In this document: positions 6,599 to 13,348 of the stretch, one piece after another
Numbering within the stretch: the first letter of the stretch is position 1
Layout: each line of letters starts with the position of its first letter
Origin: an uncultured Oscillospiraceae bacterium
GTDB taxonomy: Bacteria > Bacillota > Clostridia > Oscillospirales > Oscillospiraceae
Assembly (NCBI GenBank): GCA_910587205.1
Contig: CAJULZ010000057.1
Span: forward strand, 1-17,265
Length of the DNA: 17,265 nucleotides
Direction of reading: 5' to 3'
Made by a program: the position numbers and the translations under genes
Notes under the pieces: generated by a model
Databases searched by the model: none
What the model saw: only the letters and a program-made list of their open reading frames with translations
Told to the model about the DNA's origin: nothing

Positions 6599-6667
6599 GG
6601 GCGGATGTCATCCGCCCGAATTCTCCCCGCCCGCGCAGCCGCAGCGGGGAACGCGCGTCCGGCGCGT
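6599..6667 (+). repeat. Three tandem hairpins in the leader of the PMT gene
   Basis: Three inverted repeats follow one another: GGGCGGAT-GTC-ATCCGCCC (6599-6617, perfect 8-bp stem), TCCCCGC / GCGGGGA (about 6624-6650), and ACGCGC-GTCCG-GCGCGT (6651-6667). The last ends two bases before the GGAGGT at 6670-6675 that serves the gene. It may be a REP-like intergenic repeat or a structured 5' leader; the sequence alone does not decide between them. Confidence 0.55.
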
Positions 6668-6679
6668 ATGGAGGTTATC

Positions 6680-8971
6680 ATGATACAGTCACTTGCATTG
6701 GCCGCGTCCCCGGTCCCGTCGGAGGGGGTTCCCATGACGGCGGGGGAGATATGGGATAAGGCGGTATACGGCGTCACCTGGTTTTTCACCAACCTGTCCC
6801 CGGCTGTAATCTGGGCGGTGCTGGGGATTGGGATATGCGCGGCGTTTTTCGCCTATTACTGGGCGTGCCTGCGCCCCCGGCCCCACAGCCTGGAGTGGAT
6901 CGCCATGGCGGAGGAGAGGGCGAGGCCCCGGCGCATGACGCTGACGCTGCCCTGCCACCCGTTGGAGAAGGGCGACGTCCTGCCTATATTGCTGCTGACG
7001 GCGGTGTACGCAGCCACGGCGTTTTTCCGCCTGGGGGACTTCCGCGTCCCGGAGAACCCGGTGAAGTTCCAGCAGGGGGATGTGGTGGAGTTTTCCTATG
7101 ACGCGCCGGCTACCGTGGACAAGGTGTCCTTCTATACCTCCCTGGGTACCGGGTACTACACCCTGGAGTGGCAGGATGAGAACGGGGACTGGCAGGGCGT
7201 TAAGCTGGATCAGCCCTACAACTCCCTGTTCAAGTGGCAGCTGTTGGATTTGGAGAAGGTGGATCGGGATGGCGAGGAGGTCAAGGAAGGGGAAGGCACG
7301 CCTGTTGGCGTGATTATGGCCTCCCGGTTTCGCCTCACCGCCGCCAGCGCGCCCCGGGACGAGGGCCTTTGGCTGTCCGAGCTGGCCCTGTGGAGCGGGG
7401 CAAGGGTTATTGCAGACGAAAACGGGGAGCAGCGCGACCCCGTCCCGCTGCCTGCCCCGGATCAGGTGGACGAGGGTGGCGCAGCCCTGTTTGACGAGCA
7501 TGACCTGTGGTCGGCCAAGTACACCTATATGAACTCGTCCTATTTTGACGAGATCTACCATCCCCGTACCGCGCTGGAACACCTGAATAACGTCTATCCC
7601 TACGAGGTATCCCACCCGCCCCTGGGCAAGCTGATCTTGTCCGTCGGCATCATGATATTCGGCATGGTCCCCTTTGGGTGGCGTTTTATGGGGACGCTGT
7701 TCGGGGTGCTGATGGTGCCGGTGCTGTATATCTTCCTGAAAAACCTCTTTGGCAAGACGCCGGTGGCCCTGTGCGGCGCGGCCCTGTTCACCTTCGACTT
7801 CATGCACCTGGTGCAGACCCGCATTGCCACCATCGACACCTACGGCGTGTTTTTCATCCTGATCTCCTATTATTTTATGTACCGGTACTTGGCGGTCCCG
7901 GCGGGGAAGAAGCTGCGATGGCACATCCTGCCGCTGTTCCTCAGCGGCCTGTTTTGGGGGATCGGCTGCGCGTCCAAGTGGACGGTGGTATATGCCGGGG
8001 TGGGGCTGGCCCTGCTGTGGCTGCTGGGGATGATTTTCAAGGCCGGGGACTGGCGGGAGGCGGAGGACCGCGCCCGCATCCAGCCCGCGCCGCCGGAGGT
8101 GCGTCAGGAGGTGGCCCAGGCCATGTTCCTGGAGGAAAAGCCCATCTGGGAGCCGCCTCATGTGCCGTCCTTTGCCGTTCACGCGGTGGGGATCACCCTG
8201 CTGTCCGTGGTGTTTTTTGTCCTGATCCCGGTGTGTATCTACACCCTGTCCTATTTTCCCTACGCCGTGGCCAAGGGGAATGAAGCGGGCTTCTGGGGGA
8301 TGGCCGGACAGTGTTTGAGCTGGCCCTTCCAGCAGCTCCCCCAGTACCTGTCCGCCGCCGGTGAGGTCATGGCGGACGGCGAACGTCAGGGCTTTTTCGA
8401 TGTAATTTCCGCCTCCAGCAGCCATCCGGTGGATATCATGCTGAAAAACCAGCACTTTATGTTCACCTACCACCAAGGCGTCCACAATCCCCATCCCTAC
8501 GAATCCTACTGGTATCAGTGGATTTTCGACGGGCGGCCCATCCTGTACTACCGGGATCTGGACGTGCCGGGGGTGAAAAGCCTGTTTGCCTCCTTTAATA
8601 ACCCCCTGGTGTCGTGGACAGGGCTGGCGGCCTTCTTCGCCGTGGCCGTCCAGACGGTGCGCCGCAAGTGTGGCCGGGGGCTGTTTATCCTCATCGCCAT
8701 TCTGTCCCAGTTTGTGCCCTGGCTGCCCATCGGCCGCATCCTGTTCGCCTACCACTATTTCCCCACGGTGCTGTTCCTGTGCTTTGCCGTCGCCTACCTG
8801 ATGGACGACATGATGGCCCGGAAGCGGAAGGGCTGCCGGCTGGCGGTGTACGGCTTTACGGGGTGCGCGGTGGGGCTGTACGCGGTATTTTATCCGGAAT
8901 TGGTGGGTTTGTACGTGCCCACCTGGTACGCGCAGTACTTTTTGCGGTGGTTCCCCAGCTGGCCGCTGTAG
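6680..8971 (+). CDS. PMT-family (GT39) membrane protein O-mannosyltransferase-like glycosyltransferase
   Basis: This is a polytopic membrane enzyme expected to transfer a sugar (mannose in characterised relatives) from a polyprenyl-phosphate carrier to proteins on the outer face of the membrane. The 763-aa product has a TM helix at about 43-62 and another at about 100-117. An extracytoplasmic insertion (about 120-275) rich in beta-type, discoidin-like sequence follows. The PMT core then has the catalytic Asp-Glu in SSYFDEIYHPRTALEHL (DE at 290-291), SHPPLGKLIL, FDFMHLVQTRIATIDTYG, and later HPYESYWYQWIFDGRPILYY. About ten further hydrophobic segments run to the tail WFPSWPL. The start at 6680 has GGAGGT just upstream. 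An ATG at 6734 with GGAGGGGG eight bases upstream is a serious alternative, 18 residues shorter. The donor and acceptor cannot be read from the sequence. No other glycosylation gene is adjacent. Confidence 0.9.
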   Translation: MIQSLALAASPVPSEGVPMTAGEIWDKAVYGVTWFFTNLSPAVIWAVLGIGICAAFFAYYWACLRPRPHSLEWIAMAEERARPRRMTLTLPCHPLEKGDVLPILLLTAVYAATAFFRLGDFRVPENPVKFQQGDVVEFSYDAPATVDKVSFYTSLGTGYYTLEWQDENGDWQGVKLDQPYNSLFKWQLLDLEKVDRDGEEVKEGEGTPVGVIMASRFRLTAASAPRDEGLWLSELALWSGARVIADENGEQRDPVPLPAPDQVDEGGAALFDEHDLWSAKYTYMNSSYFDEIYHPRTALEHLNNVYPYEVSHPPLGKLILSVGIMIFGMVPFGWRFMGTLFGVLMVPVLYIFLKNLFGKTPVALCGAALFTFDFMHLVQTRIATIDTYGVFFILISYYFMYRYLAVPAGKKLRWHILPLFLSGLFWGIGCASKWTVVYAGVGLALLWLLGMIFKAGDWREAEDRARIQPAPPEVRQEVAQAMFLEEKPIWEPPHVPSFAVHAVGITLLSVVFFVLIPVCIYTLSYFPYAVAKGNEAGFWGMAGQCLSWPFQQLPQYLSAAGEVMADGERQGFFDVISASSSHPVDIMLKNQHFMFTYHQGVHNPHPYESYWYQWIFDGRPILYYRDLDVPGVKSLFASFNNPLVSWTGLAAFFAVAVQTVRRKCGRGLFILIAILSQFVPWLPIGRILFAYHYFPTVLFLCFAVAYLMDDMMARKRKGCRLAVYGFTGCAVGLYAVFYPELVGLYVPTWYAQYFLRWFPSWPL

Positions 8972-9039
8972 ACGCAGGCTCCATACCCCTCGCTTACGGC
9001 CTGTGCCGAAAGCTCGCTTATTCCGCTGTGCCTATAGCT

Positions 9040-9074
9040 CCAAATCGAACCCGCTTTGCTGGGCTTCGATTTGG
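9040..9074 (+). other. Stem-loop downstream of the PMT gene
   Basis: CCAAATCGAA (9040-9049) and TTCGATTTGG (9065-9074) form a perfect 10-bp stem that can be extended by CCC/GGG with one bulge. The sequence after it (GTTTGAAGGG) is not a proper T-run, so termination would be weak. It lies in the 141-base gap before the PHP gene, 39 bases before that start. It could be a weak terminator, a leader structure or an operator. Confidence 0.45.
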
Positions 9075-9112
9075 GTTTGAAGGGCAAAGGGCATTTTTAT
9101 GAGGTGATTGCC

Positions 9113-9928
9113 ATGTATCTCTGCGATATCCACAGCCATACGAAGATTTCTCCGGACAGCAGGGCGGAGCTGGCCGATACCGCCAGGGCCGCCATAAAGG
9201 CCGGGCTGCGGGAGTTCTGCGTCACCGACCACTGCGACCTGCTGGACTTGGCCGGCCGGCCGGTGACGTCCTTCGACTGGCCCGCCGCCAGGGAGCAGTA
9301 TGATCGGGCGAAGCGGGAGCTGGGGGGTGCTCTCATCCTGCGGCTGGGGCTGGAGCTGGGCTCCGCCCCCTATGACCCGGATACGGCACGGGCGATTTTG
9401 GCCCAGGGTGGGGAGGAGCTGGACTTTGTGCTGGGCTCCCTCCACAACTGGATCGGCATAGAGGGGGGGAGGGACTTGTCCTTTTCCAACTACCGGGATA
9501 ACCCGGATTTGGCCCGGAAAGCGGTGGAATCCACCCTAAACCATACCTGGACTCTGGTGTCCCAGTGCCCCGACTGCTACGACAGCTTGGCCCATATCGT
9601 CTATCCCCTGCGGTATATCCACCGGGACGGGGGAAGCCTTACCTTGGCGGACTATGAGGAGCAGGTGCGGGCCATCTTGACCGAGGCGGCGAAAACCGGC
9701 CACGCCATGGAGGTGAACGTCTGCAGGGGGCGGGATGTGGACTGCTGGCCCCCTATCCTGCGCTGGTTTAAGGAATGCGGCGGCGAGCTGGTCACGGTGG
9801 GGGGCGACGCCCACCGGGCGGAGGACGTGGGCAAGGGAATCCCCCAGGCGCTGGAGATGGTCAAGGCCGCGGGATTCGGCAGGGTGGCTACCTTCCAGCG
9901 GCGGAAGCCGGTGCTCCACAGCTTGTAA
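9113..9928 (+). CDS. PHP-domain phosphoesterase, histidinol-phosphatase (HisJ/HisK) family
   Basis: PHP enzymes use a trinuclear metal site to hydrolyse phosphate esters; the best characterised relatives remove phosphate from histidinol phosphate in histidine synthesis. The 271-aa length fits. Metal-ligand motifs occur in family order: DIHSHT (5-10), TDHCD (38-42), the Glu in GLELG (81), GSLHNW (His111), LAHIVYP (His161) and GGDAH (Asp232, His234). The start at 9113 (MYLCDIHSHT) has GAGGTGAT upstream; a longer frame to 9056 lacks a ribosome binding site. No other his gene is near, so histidinol phosphate as substrate is only a family-level guess, and related PHP proteins act on other phosphates. 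It is cytosolic. Confidence 0.88.
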   Translation: MYLCDIHSHTKISPDSRAELADTARAAIKAGLREFCVTDHCDLLDLAGRPVTSFDWPAAREQYDRAKRELGGALILRLGLELGSAPYDPDTARAILAQGGEELDFVLGSLHNWIGIEGGRDLSFSNYRDNPDLARKAVESTLNHTWTLVSQCPDCYDSLAHIVYPLRYIHRDGGSLTLADYEEQVRAILTEAAKTGHAMEVNVCRGRDVDCWPPILRWFKECGGELVTVGGDAHRAEDVGKGIPQALEMVKAAGFGRVATFQRRKPVLHSL

Positions 9929-9940
9929 TGAGAAAACAAA

Positions 9941-9956
9941 TGTTTCACGTGAAACG
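9941..9956 (+). promoter_or_regulatory. parS-like centromere site (ParB/Spo0J binding)
   Basis: TGTTTCACGTGAAACG matches the bacterial parS consensus TGTTTCACGTGAAACA at 15 of 16 bases and includes the perfect 14-bp palindrome GTTTCACGTGAAAC. It lies 12 bases after the PHP gene stop, outside any gene. ParB loads at such sites to organise and segregate the chromosome. Confidence 0.8.
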
Positions 9957-10012
9957 GCCTGGCGGGGACAGAGGGGCGCGGGGCCCATTAGCGCCCGGAC
10001 GGGCCCGCCGGG

Positions 10013-10055
10013 GCGGGAAATCAGCAGGGATTTTCCCGCAAAAAACGGGAATTTT
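10013..10055 (+). other. Overlapping hairpins, possible weak terminator
   Basis: GCGGGAAA (10013-10020) can pair with TTTCCCGC (10032-10039). The second arm can instead pair as TTCCCG (10033-10038) with CGGGAA (10046-10051), which is followed by TTTT. The two folds exclude each other. The second resembles a weak terminator for the PHP transcript. An attenuator is possible but unsupported otherwise. Confidence 0.35.
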
Positions 10056-10122
10056 GAGCCGAAATTCAGGGGGGCGTTGCACAGTTTACCGCCCCATCCC
10101 CGGGAAACTTCTATGGGGCAGG

Positions 10123-10208
10123 ATCTTATATCCTGCAAGATTTGAGGGGGAGCCGGGGCTGGGACCCGGAAGGGCCGGATGGGGGTAAAATCTTATATCC
10201 TGCAAGAT
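10123..10208 (+). repeat. Duplicated 19-bp element upstream of rpiB
   Basis: ATCTTATATCCTGCAAGAT occurs at 10123-10141 and again, identical, at 10190-10208, 67 bases apart start to start. Each copy has ATCTT/AAGAT ends. The first is also part of a perfect inverted repeat, GCAGGAT-CTTAT-ATCCTGC. The second copy ends 24 bases before the rpiB ATG. Paired operators or a small duplication are both possible. Confidence 0.7.
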
Positions 10209-10232
10209 CTGTACAAAATGGGAGGGTGTTTT

Positions 10233-10670
10233 ATGAAAATTTCCATTGCCTGCGACCACGGGGCCTATGAGCTCAAGGAGCGGCTGAAGGCCCGGCTGCT
10301 GAGCCAGGGCCACGAGGTCATCGACTGCGGCACCAACAGCGCCGACAGCTGCGATTACCCCGATTTTGGCGTTGCCGCCGCCCGGCTGGTGGCGGATGGG
10401 AGGTGTGACCGAGGCGTGGTGCTGTGCACCACCGGAATCGGCATGAGCATCGCCGCCAACAAGGTGAAGGGGGTGCGGTGCGCCCTGTGCCACGAGACCC
10501 TGTCCGCCGAGATGACCCGCCGCCACAACGACGCCAACGTGCTGGCCATGGGGGCCGGGGTGACGGGCGGCAATCTGGCGGAGCGGATTCTGGACGTGTT
10601 CCTGTCCACGGAGTTTGAGGGCGGCCGCCACCAACGCCGGGTGGACAAGGTCATGGAGATCGAGGCATGA
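10233..10670 (+). CDS. rpiB: Ribose-5-phosphate isomerase B
   Basis: RpiB interconverts ribose 5-phosphate and ribulose 5-phosphate in the non-oxidative pentose phosphate pathway. The 145-aa product matches the RpiB/LacAB fold throughout: ACDHGAYELKE (6-16), DYPDFG (41-46), the catalytic Cys65 in VVLCTTGIGMSIAANK, then RRHNDANVLAMGA (97-109), and a C-terminal helix with GGRHQRRVDKV. The usual Gly after the catalytic Cys is Thr here (CTTGIG instead of CGTGIG), a mild variation. The ATG at 10233 follows GGGAGGGTG. Its TGA overlaps the next gene as ATGA, so the two are translationally coupled. Homologous sugar isomerases (LacAB, allose isomerase) cannot be excluded, but no sugar-uptake genes are near. 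Confidence 0.95.
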   Translation: MKISIACDHGAYELKERLKARLLSQGHEVIDCGTNSADSCDYPDFGVAAARLVADGRCDRGVVLCTTGIGMSIAANKVKGVRCALCHETLSAEMTRRHNDANVLAMGAGVTGGNLAERILDVFLSTEFEGGRHQRRVDKVMEIEA

Positions 10671-11137
10671 CCGCCCCCAGCCGCGAGCACCTCCAGGAGC
10701 GGTTCCGGTACTGGTGCGGCAAGCTGCGCCTCACCCCCGGCTGGGACGCGCGGCTGGAGTGGGTGGACGACCCGTCGTGGCGGAAAACCGGGGATGTTAA
10801 AATTGACTGCGACGACCGGAAGGCCATTTTGATGCTTAACGCCGCCAATCCGAAACAGGAGAATTTGGAGGAGGTCATCGTCCACGAGCTGATGCACCTC
10901 AAGCTCTATCCCCTGGACCAGATGACGGAATCCCTCATCATCAGCAATTTTGAGGAGAGGTCCCCCGCCCGGAGCTTTGCCTACCGGCAGTTTTTTGAGG
11001 CGCTGGAGATCACGGTGGAGGAGCTGGCCAAGTGCTTCCTGCTGGAGTTCGGGGAGGATAAGGAGCTGTCCTTTGGGCGGTGCGCGGGGATGAAGTCCTT
11101 CGGCGAGCTGTTCGAGGGGCTGGGCAATCTGGAATAA
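10667..11137 (+). CDS. Small HELMH-motif protein, putative zinc metallopeptidase-like
   Basis: I cannot name this 156-aa protein, but it contains VIVHELMHLKLYPLDQMTE with HELMH at 73-77. This is a perfect HExxH zinc-binding motif in a hydrophobic helix. Possible third ligands are the acidic residues just after it (Glu88, or the Glu pair of FEE near 95-97). No signal peptide or membrane helix is seen, so it is probably cytosolic. A zincin-like peptidase or a SprT-like or inactive relative are all conceivable. The start ATG overlaps the rpiB stop by 4 bases, so it is co-translated with rpiB. It ends eight bases before a strong hairpin. Confidence 0.8.
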   Translation: MTAPSREHLQERFRYWCGKLRLTPGWDARLEWVDDPSWRKTGDVKIDCDDRKAILMLNAANPKQENLEEVIVHELMHLKLYPLDQMTESLIISNFEERSPARSFAYRQFFEALEITVEELAKCFLLEFGEDKELSFGRCAGMKSFGELFEGLGNLE

Positions 11138-11144
11138 AACAGCG

Positions 11145-11185
11145 CGCGGCCGGGCGGTAATCCCAAGGGATTCCGCCCGGCCGCG
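11145..11185. terminator. Strong hairpin between convergent genes (terminator)
   Basis: A 13-bp stem CGCGGCCGGGCGG / CCGCCCGGCCGCG (11145-11157, 11173-11185) is extended by AATCCC / GGGATT with one bulged T, for about 19 pairs in all. It is flanked by TGTTTTATT on the leftward strand and by AAATTGTGTTT on the rightward strand. It most likely stops the leftward phosphate transporter transcript and blocks the convergent rpiB transcript too. Confidence 0.75.
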
Positions 11186-11213
11186 AAATTGTGTTTGAAC
11201 CGGCGCCCCCGGT

Positions 11214-12161
11214 TCAGCCCATCATCAGCCTGGTCAGCCCAAAGGAGATGGCCCCGCAGGCGGGGAAGGTGAGCAGCCACGCCGCCGCCATCTGGCCTAG
11301 TACCCGGCGGTCCGTCCCCCGGCCCGCGCCGCACACGGCGGCCACCTTCGCGTGGGTGGTGGAGGCGGGCAGGCCCAGCAGGGAGCAGGCCAGCAGCACA
11401 GCCCCCGCGCCCAGGTCCGCCGCCAGCCCCTCGGCGGGGGTGAGGCAGGCCAGCTCGGAGCCCACCTTTTCCACGATGGGCCTGCCGCCCAGGGCCGTGC
11501 CCAGGGCCATGATCCCGGCGGTGAGCAGGGCCAGGGCCGGCCGGGAGCGGGGCGCGGCCCCGCCCAGGCCGTCGGCAAGGAGCAGGAGGGCGAGGAATTT
11601 TTGCCCGTCCTGCACGCCGTGGAGCAGGGCGGTGAGGGCGGCGGCCCACCGCTGCCACCGGATGGGGCGGCGCACCCGGCCCGCCAGCCCCGCCCGGAAC
11701 AGCCGCCCGGCCAGCACGCCCGCGGGGAGGGACAGCCCCAGCCCCGCCAGCACCCGCAGCCAGGCCCCGGGGTCGGGCCGCGCCAGCGCGCCGCCCAGGG
11801 CGAAAGCGCCGCCGGACAGGCCGGCCAGCAGGGCGTGGCTCTCGCTGGTGGGCAGGCCGAACCGCCACGCCGCTACCGCCCAGAGCACGATGGACAGCAG
11901 GGCCGCGTTCAGCGCCGTGACAGCGGCGCGGGGGGCGGAAAAGGCGACCAGGCCCTCCACCGTGGCGGCCACGGCGGGAAAGCACAGGCAGGCCAGCGCC
12001 GCCCCGGCAAAATTGCACGCCGCCGCCATGAGCACCCCCCGCCGGTAGGGCAGCGCCCCGGAGCCCACGGCGGTGGCGATGGCGTTGGGGGCGTCTGTCC
12101 AGCCGTTAACAAAAATGACCGCCAGCACCAGCAGGCGGGCCAGCGCGGCGGCTGCGCCCAT
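11214..12161 (-). CDS. PiT-family inorganic phosphate transporter
   Basis: PiT permeases import phosphate (as metal-phosphate) with protons or sodium. The 315-aa product is almost wholly hydrophobic, with about ten membrane segments. It shows the internal duplication of the family: NGWTDAPNAIAT (19-30) with GLPTSESH (102-109) in the first half, and HGVQDGQK (181-188) with GLPASTTH (263-270) in the second. Trp and Thr in NGWTDAPNA replace the more common Ala/Asn-type residues, a minor variation. The start is the ATG at 12161, preceded by GAGGGGGGA. A TATACT box lies 36 bases upstream without a clear -35. The PhoU-like DUF47 partner often found next to PiT genes is absent here. It is convergent with the HELMH gene and divergent from dgt. 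Confidence 0.92.
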   Translation of the reverse strand: MGAAAALARLLVLAVIFVNGWTDAPNAIATAVGSGALPYRRGVLMAAACNFAGAALACLCFPAVAATVEGLVAFSAPRAAVTALNAALLSIVLWAVAAWRFGLPTSESHALLAGLSGGAFALGGALARPDPGAWLRVLAGLGLSLPAGVLAGRLFRAGLAGRVRRPIRWQRWAAALTALLHGVQDGQKFLALLLLADGLGGAAPRSRPALALLTAGIMALGTALGGRPIVEKVGSELACLTPAEGLAADLGAGAVLLACSLLGLPASTTHAKVAAVCGAGRGTDRRVLGQMAAAWLLTFPACGAISFGLTRLMMG

Positions 12162-12196
12162 ACGTGATCCCCCCTCGGGTCAAAAATGCTTGTTTG

Positions 12197-12202
12197 AGTA
12201 TA
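12197..12202 (-). promoter_or_regulatory. Candidate -10 box for the phosphate transporter
   Basis: On the - strand, TATACT (5 of 6 consensus bases) lies 36 bases upstream of the transporter ATG. There is no good TTGACA at the proper distance, so this is a weak call that would need an activator or a degenerate -35. Confidence 0.35.
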
Positions 12203-12237
12203 CGGGGGAGGGGAGGGAGATATGACGGGAGAAATAT

Positions 12238-12255
12238 TTTTGAAAAATTTCAAAA
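12238..12255. promoter_or_regulatory. 18-bp perfect palindrome in divergent gap, candidate operator
   Basis: TTTTGAAA-AA-TTTCAAAA is a perfect inverted repeat in the 176-base AT-rich gap between the phosphate transporter and dgt. It is placed so that a dimeric regulator could act on either gene. The regulator is unknown. A TATAAG box at about 12285 could be the dgt -10, but I see no matching -35. Confidence 0.45.
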
Positions 12256-12337
12256 TAAAAAGAGGTTTTTTCCCAGCGGCAGGGTATAAGAACATATCGG
12301 AAAAATAGCGGCGGCGGACCGCGGGAGGGGAGATTGG

Positions 12338-13348
12338 ATGGAACAGAGCATCCGCGCGCGCACCGAGGCGCTGGAGCGGCAGACGCTGTCGCCCCGGGCC
12401 TGCCTGTCGGAGCGCTCCAAGGGGAGGGCGGCGGCTGTGGAGCCCTGCCCGATGCGCACGTGCTTCCAGAGGGATGTGGACCGGGTGGTGCACTGCAAGT
12501 CCTTCCGGCGGCTGAAGCACAAGACCCAGGTGTTCCTCCAGCCCGAGGGCGACCATTACCGCACCCGGATGACCCACACCCTGGAGGTGTCCCGCATCGC
12601 CCGGACCATGGCCAGGGGCCTGGCCCTCAACGAAGACTTGACCGAGGCCGCCGCCCTGGCCCACGACCTGGGGCACACCCCCTTCGGCCATGCCGGGGAA
12701 CGGGCCCTGTCCCGGATGGTGGAGGGGGGGTTCCGGCACTACGAGCAGTCCCTGCGGGTGGTGGACCGGCTGGAAAACGACGGGGCAGGGCTGAACCTGT
12801 GCCATGAGGTGCGCTCCGGCATCTTGTGCCACACCGCCGGGCCAATGGCCGACACCCTGGAGGGCCAGCTGGTGCGGTTTGCCGACAAGATCGCCTACAT
12901 CAACCACGATATCGACGACGCCATGCGGGGAGGCATCATCTTCCCCACCGACATACCCGCCCACATCTCCCAGACCCTGGGCTACACCCACGGGGAGCGG
13001 ATCGAGACGCTGGCGATGGATATCGTCCGCGAAAGCGCGCAGGGGGAGGAAATCCGGCAGTCGCCCGCGGTGGGCCGGGCCATGGCGGAGCTGAAGGCGT
13101 TTATGTTTGAGTCCGTCTACTTCAACCCCGCCGCCAAGGGGGAGGAGGGCAAGGCGGAGGACATGATCTGCCTGCTGTATGAATATTATGATAAGCATAC
13201 GGACAAGCTCCCGCCGGAGTACCAGGACATCCTGCTGCGGGAGGGGAAGGAGCGGGCGGTGCTGGACTACATCGCCGGTATGACCGATACCTACGCCGTG
13301 GGGCAGTTCAGCAGCCTGTTCATCCCCAGAGGGTGGGTGGTGAAGTGA
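12338..13348 (+). CDS. dgt: HD-domain deoxynucleoside triphosphate triphosphohydrolase (dGTPase-like)
   Basis: These enzymes cleave dNTPs to deoxynucleoside and tripolyphosphate, limiting dNTP pools. The 336-aa product fits the short dGTPase-like branch. HD-domain metal ligands are His80 (RMTHTLEV), His109-Asp110 (AHDLGHTPFGH) and Asp183 (FADKIAYINHDIDD). The N-terminal FRRLKHKTQVF is typical of the family. The ATG at 12338 follows GGGAGGGGAG. The gene is divergent from the phosphate transporter and upstream of yigZ, dnaG and rpoD. A dGTPase-like gene beside dnaG-rpoD is a common clostridial arrangement, linking dNTP control to replication. The substrate preference (dGTP or any dNTP) cannot be read from the sequence. 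Its TGA abuts repeat copy C. Confidence 0.93.
   Translation: MEQSIRARTEALERQTLSPRACLSERSKGRAAAVEPCPMRTCFQRDVDRVVHCKSFRRLKHKTQVFLQPEGDHYRTRMTHTLEVSRIARTMARGLALNEDLTEAAALAHDLGHTPFGHAGERALSRMVEGGFRHYEQSLRVVDRLENDGAGLNLCHEVRSGILCHTAGPMADTLEGQLVRFADKIAYINHDIDDAMRGGIIFPTDIPAHISQTLGYTHGERIETLAMDIVRESAQGEEIRQSPAVGRAMAELKAFMFESVYFNPAAKGEEGKAEDMICLLYEYYDKHTDKLPPEYQDILLREGKERAVLDYIAGMTDTYAVGQFSSLFIPRGWVVK

Larger units (their letters stand above)
9929..10232. other. Intergenic region between PHP gene and rpiB (304 bases)
   Basis: No gene is supported here. From left to right it holds a parS-like palindrome (9941-9956), a GC-rich block with GGGCCC elements, overlapping hairpins at 10013-10055, the duplicated 19-base element (10123-10141 and 10190-10208), and the rpiB ribosome binding site. 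A short open frame that reads MFHVKR across the parS site is a by-product of the palindrome. Confidence 0.6.

Noticed and set aside
6689..8755. 688-codon open frame opposite the PMT gene
   Set aside because: It is antisense to a clearly recognised membrane enzyme. The translation is rich in His, Gln, Pro and Gly with no domain, and no ribosome binding site was seen.
9775..10188. Open frame reading MFHVKR through the parS-like site, possible small gene
   Set aside because: The start-like MFHVK is what any ATG-preceded parS palindrome encodes. The frame overlaps the PHP gene and has no ribosome binding site or recognisable domain.
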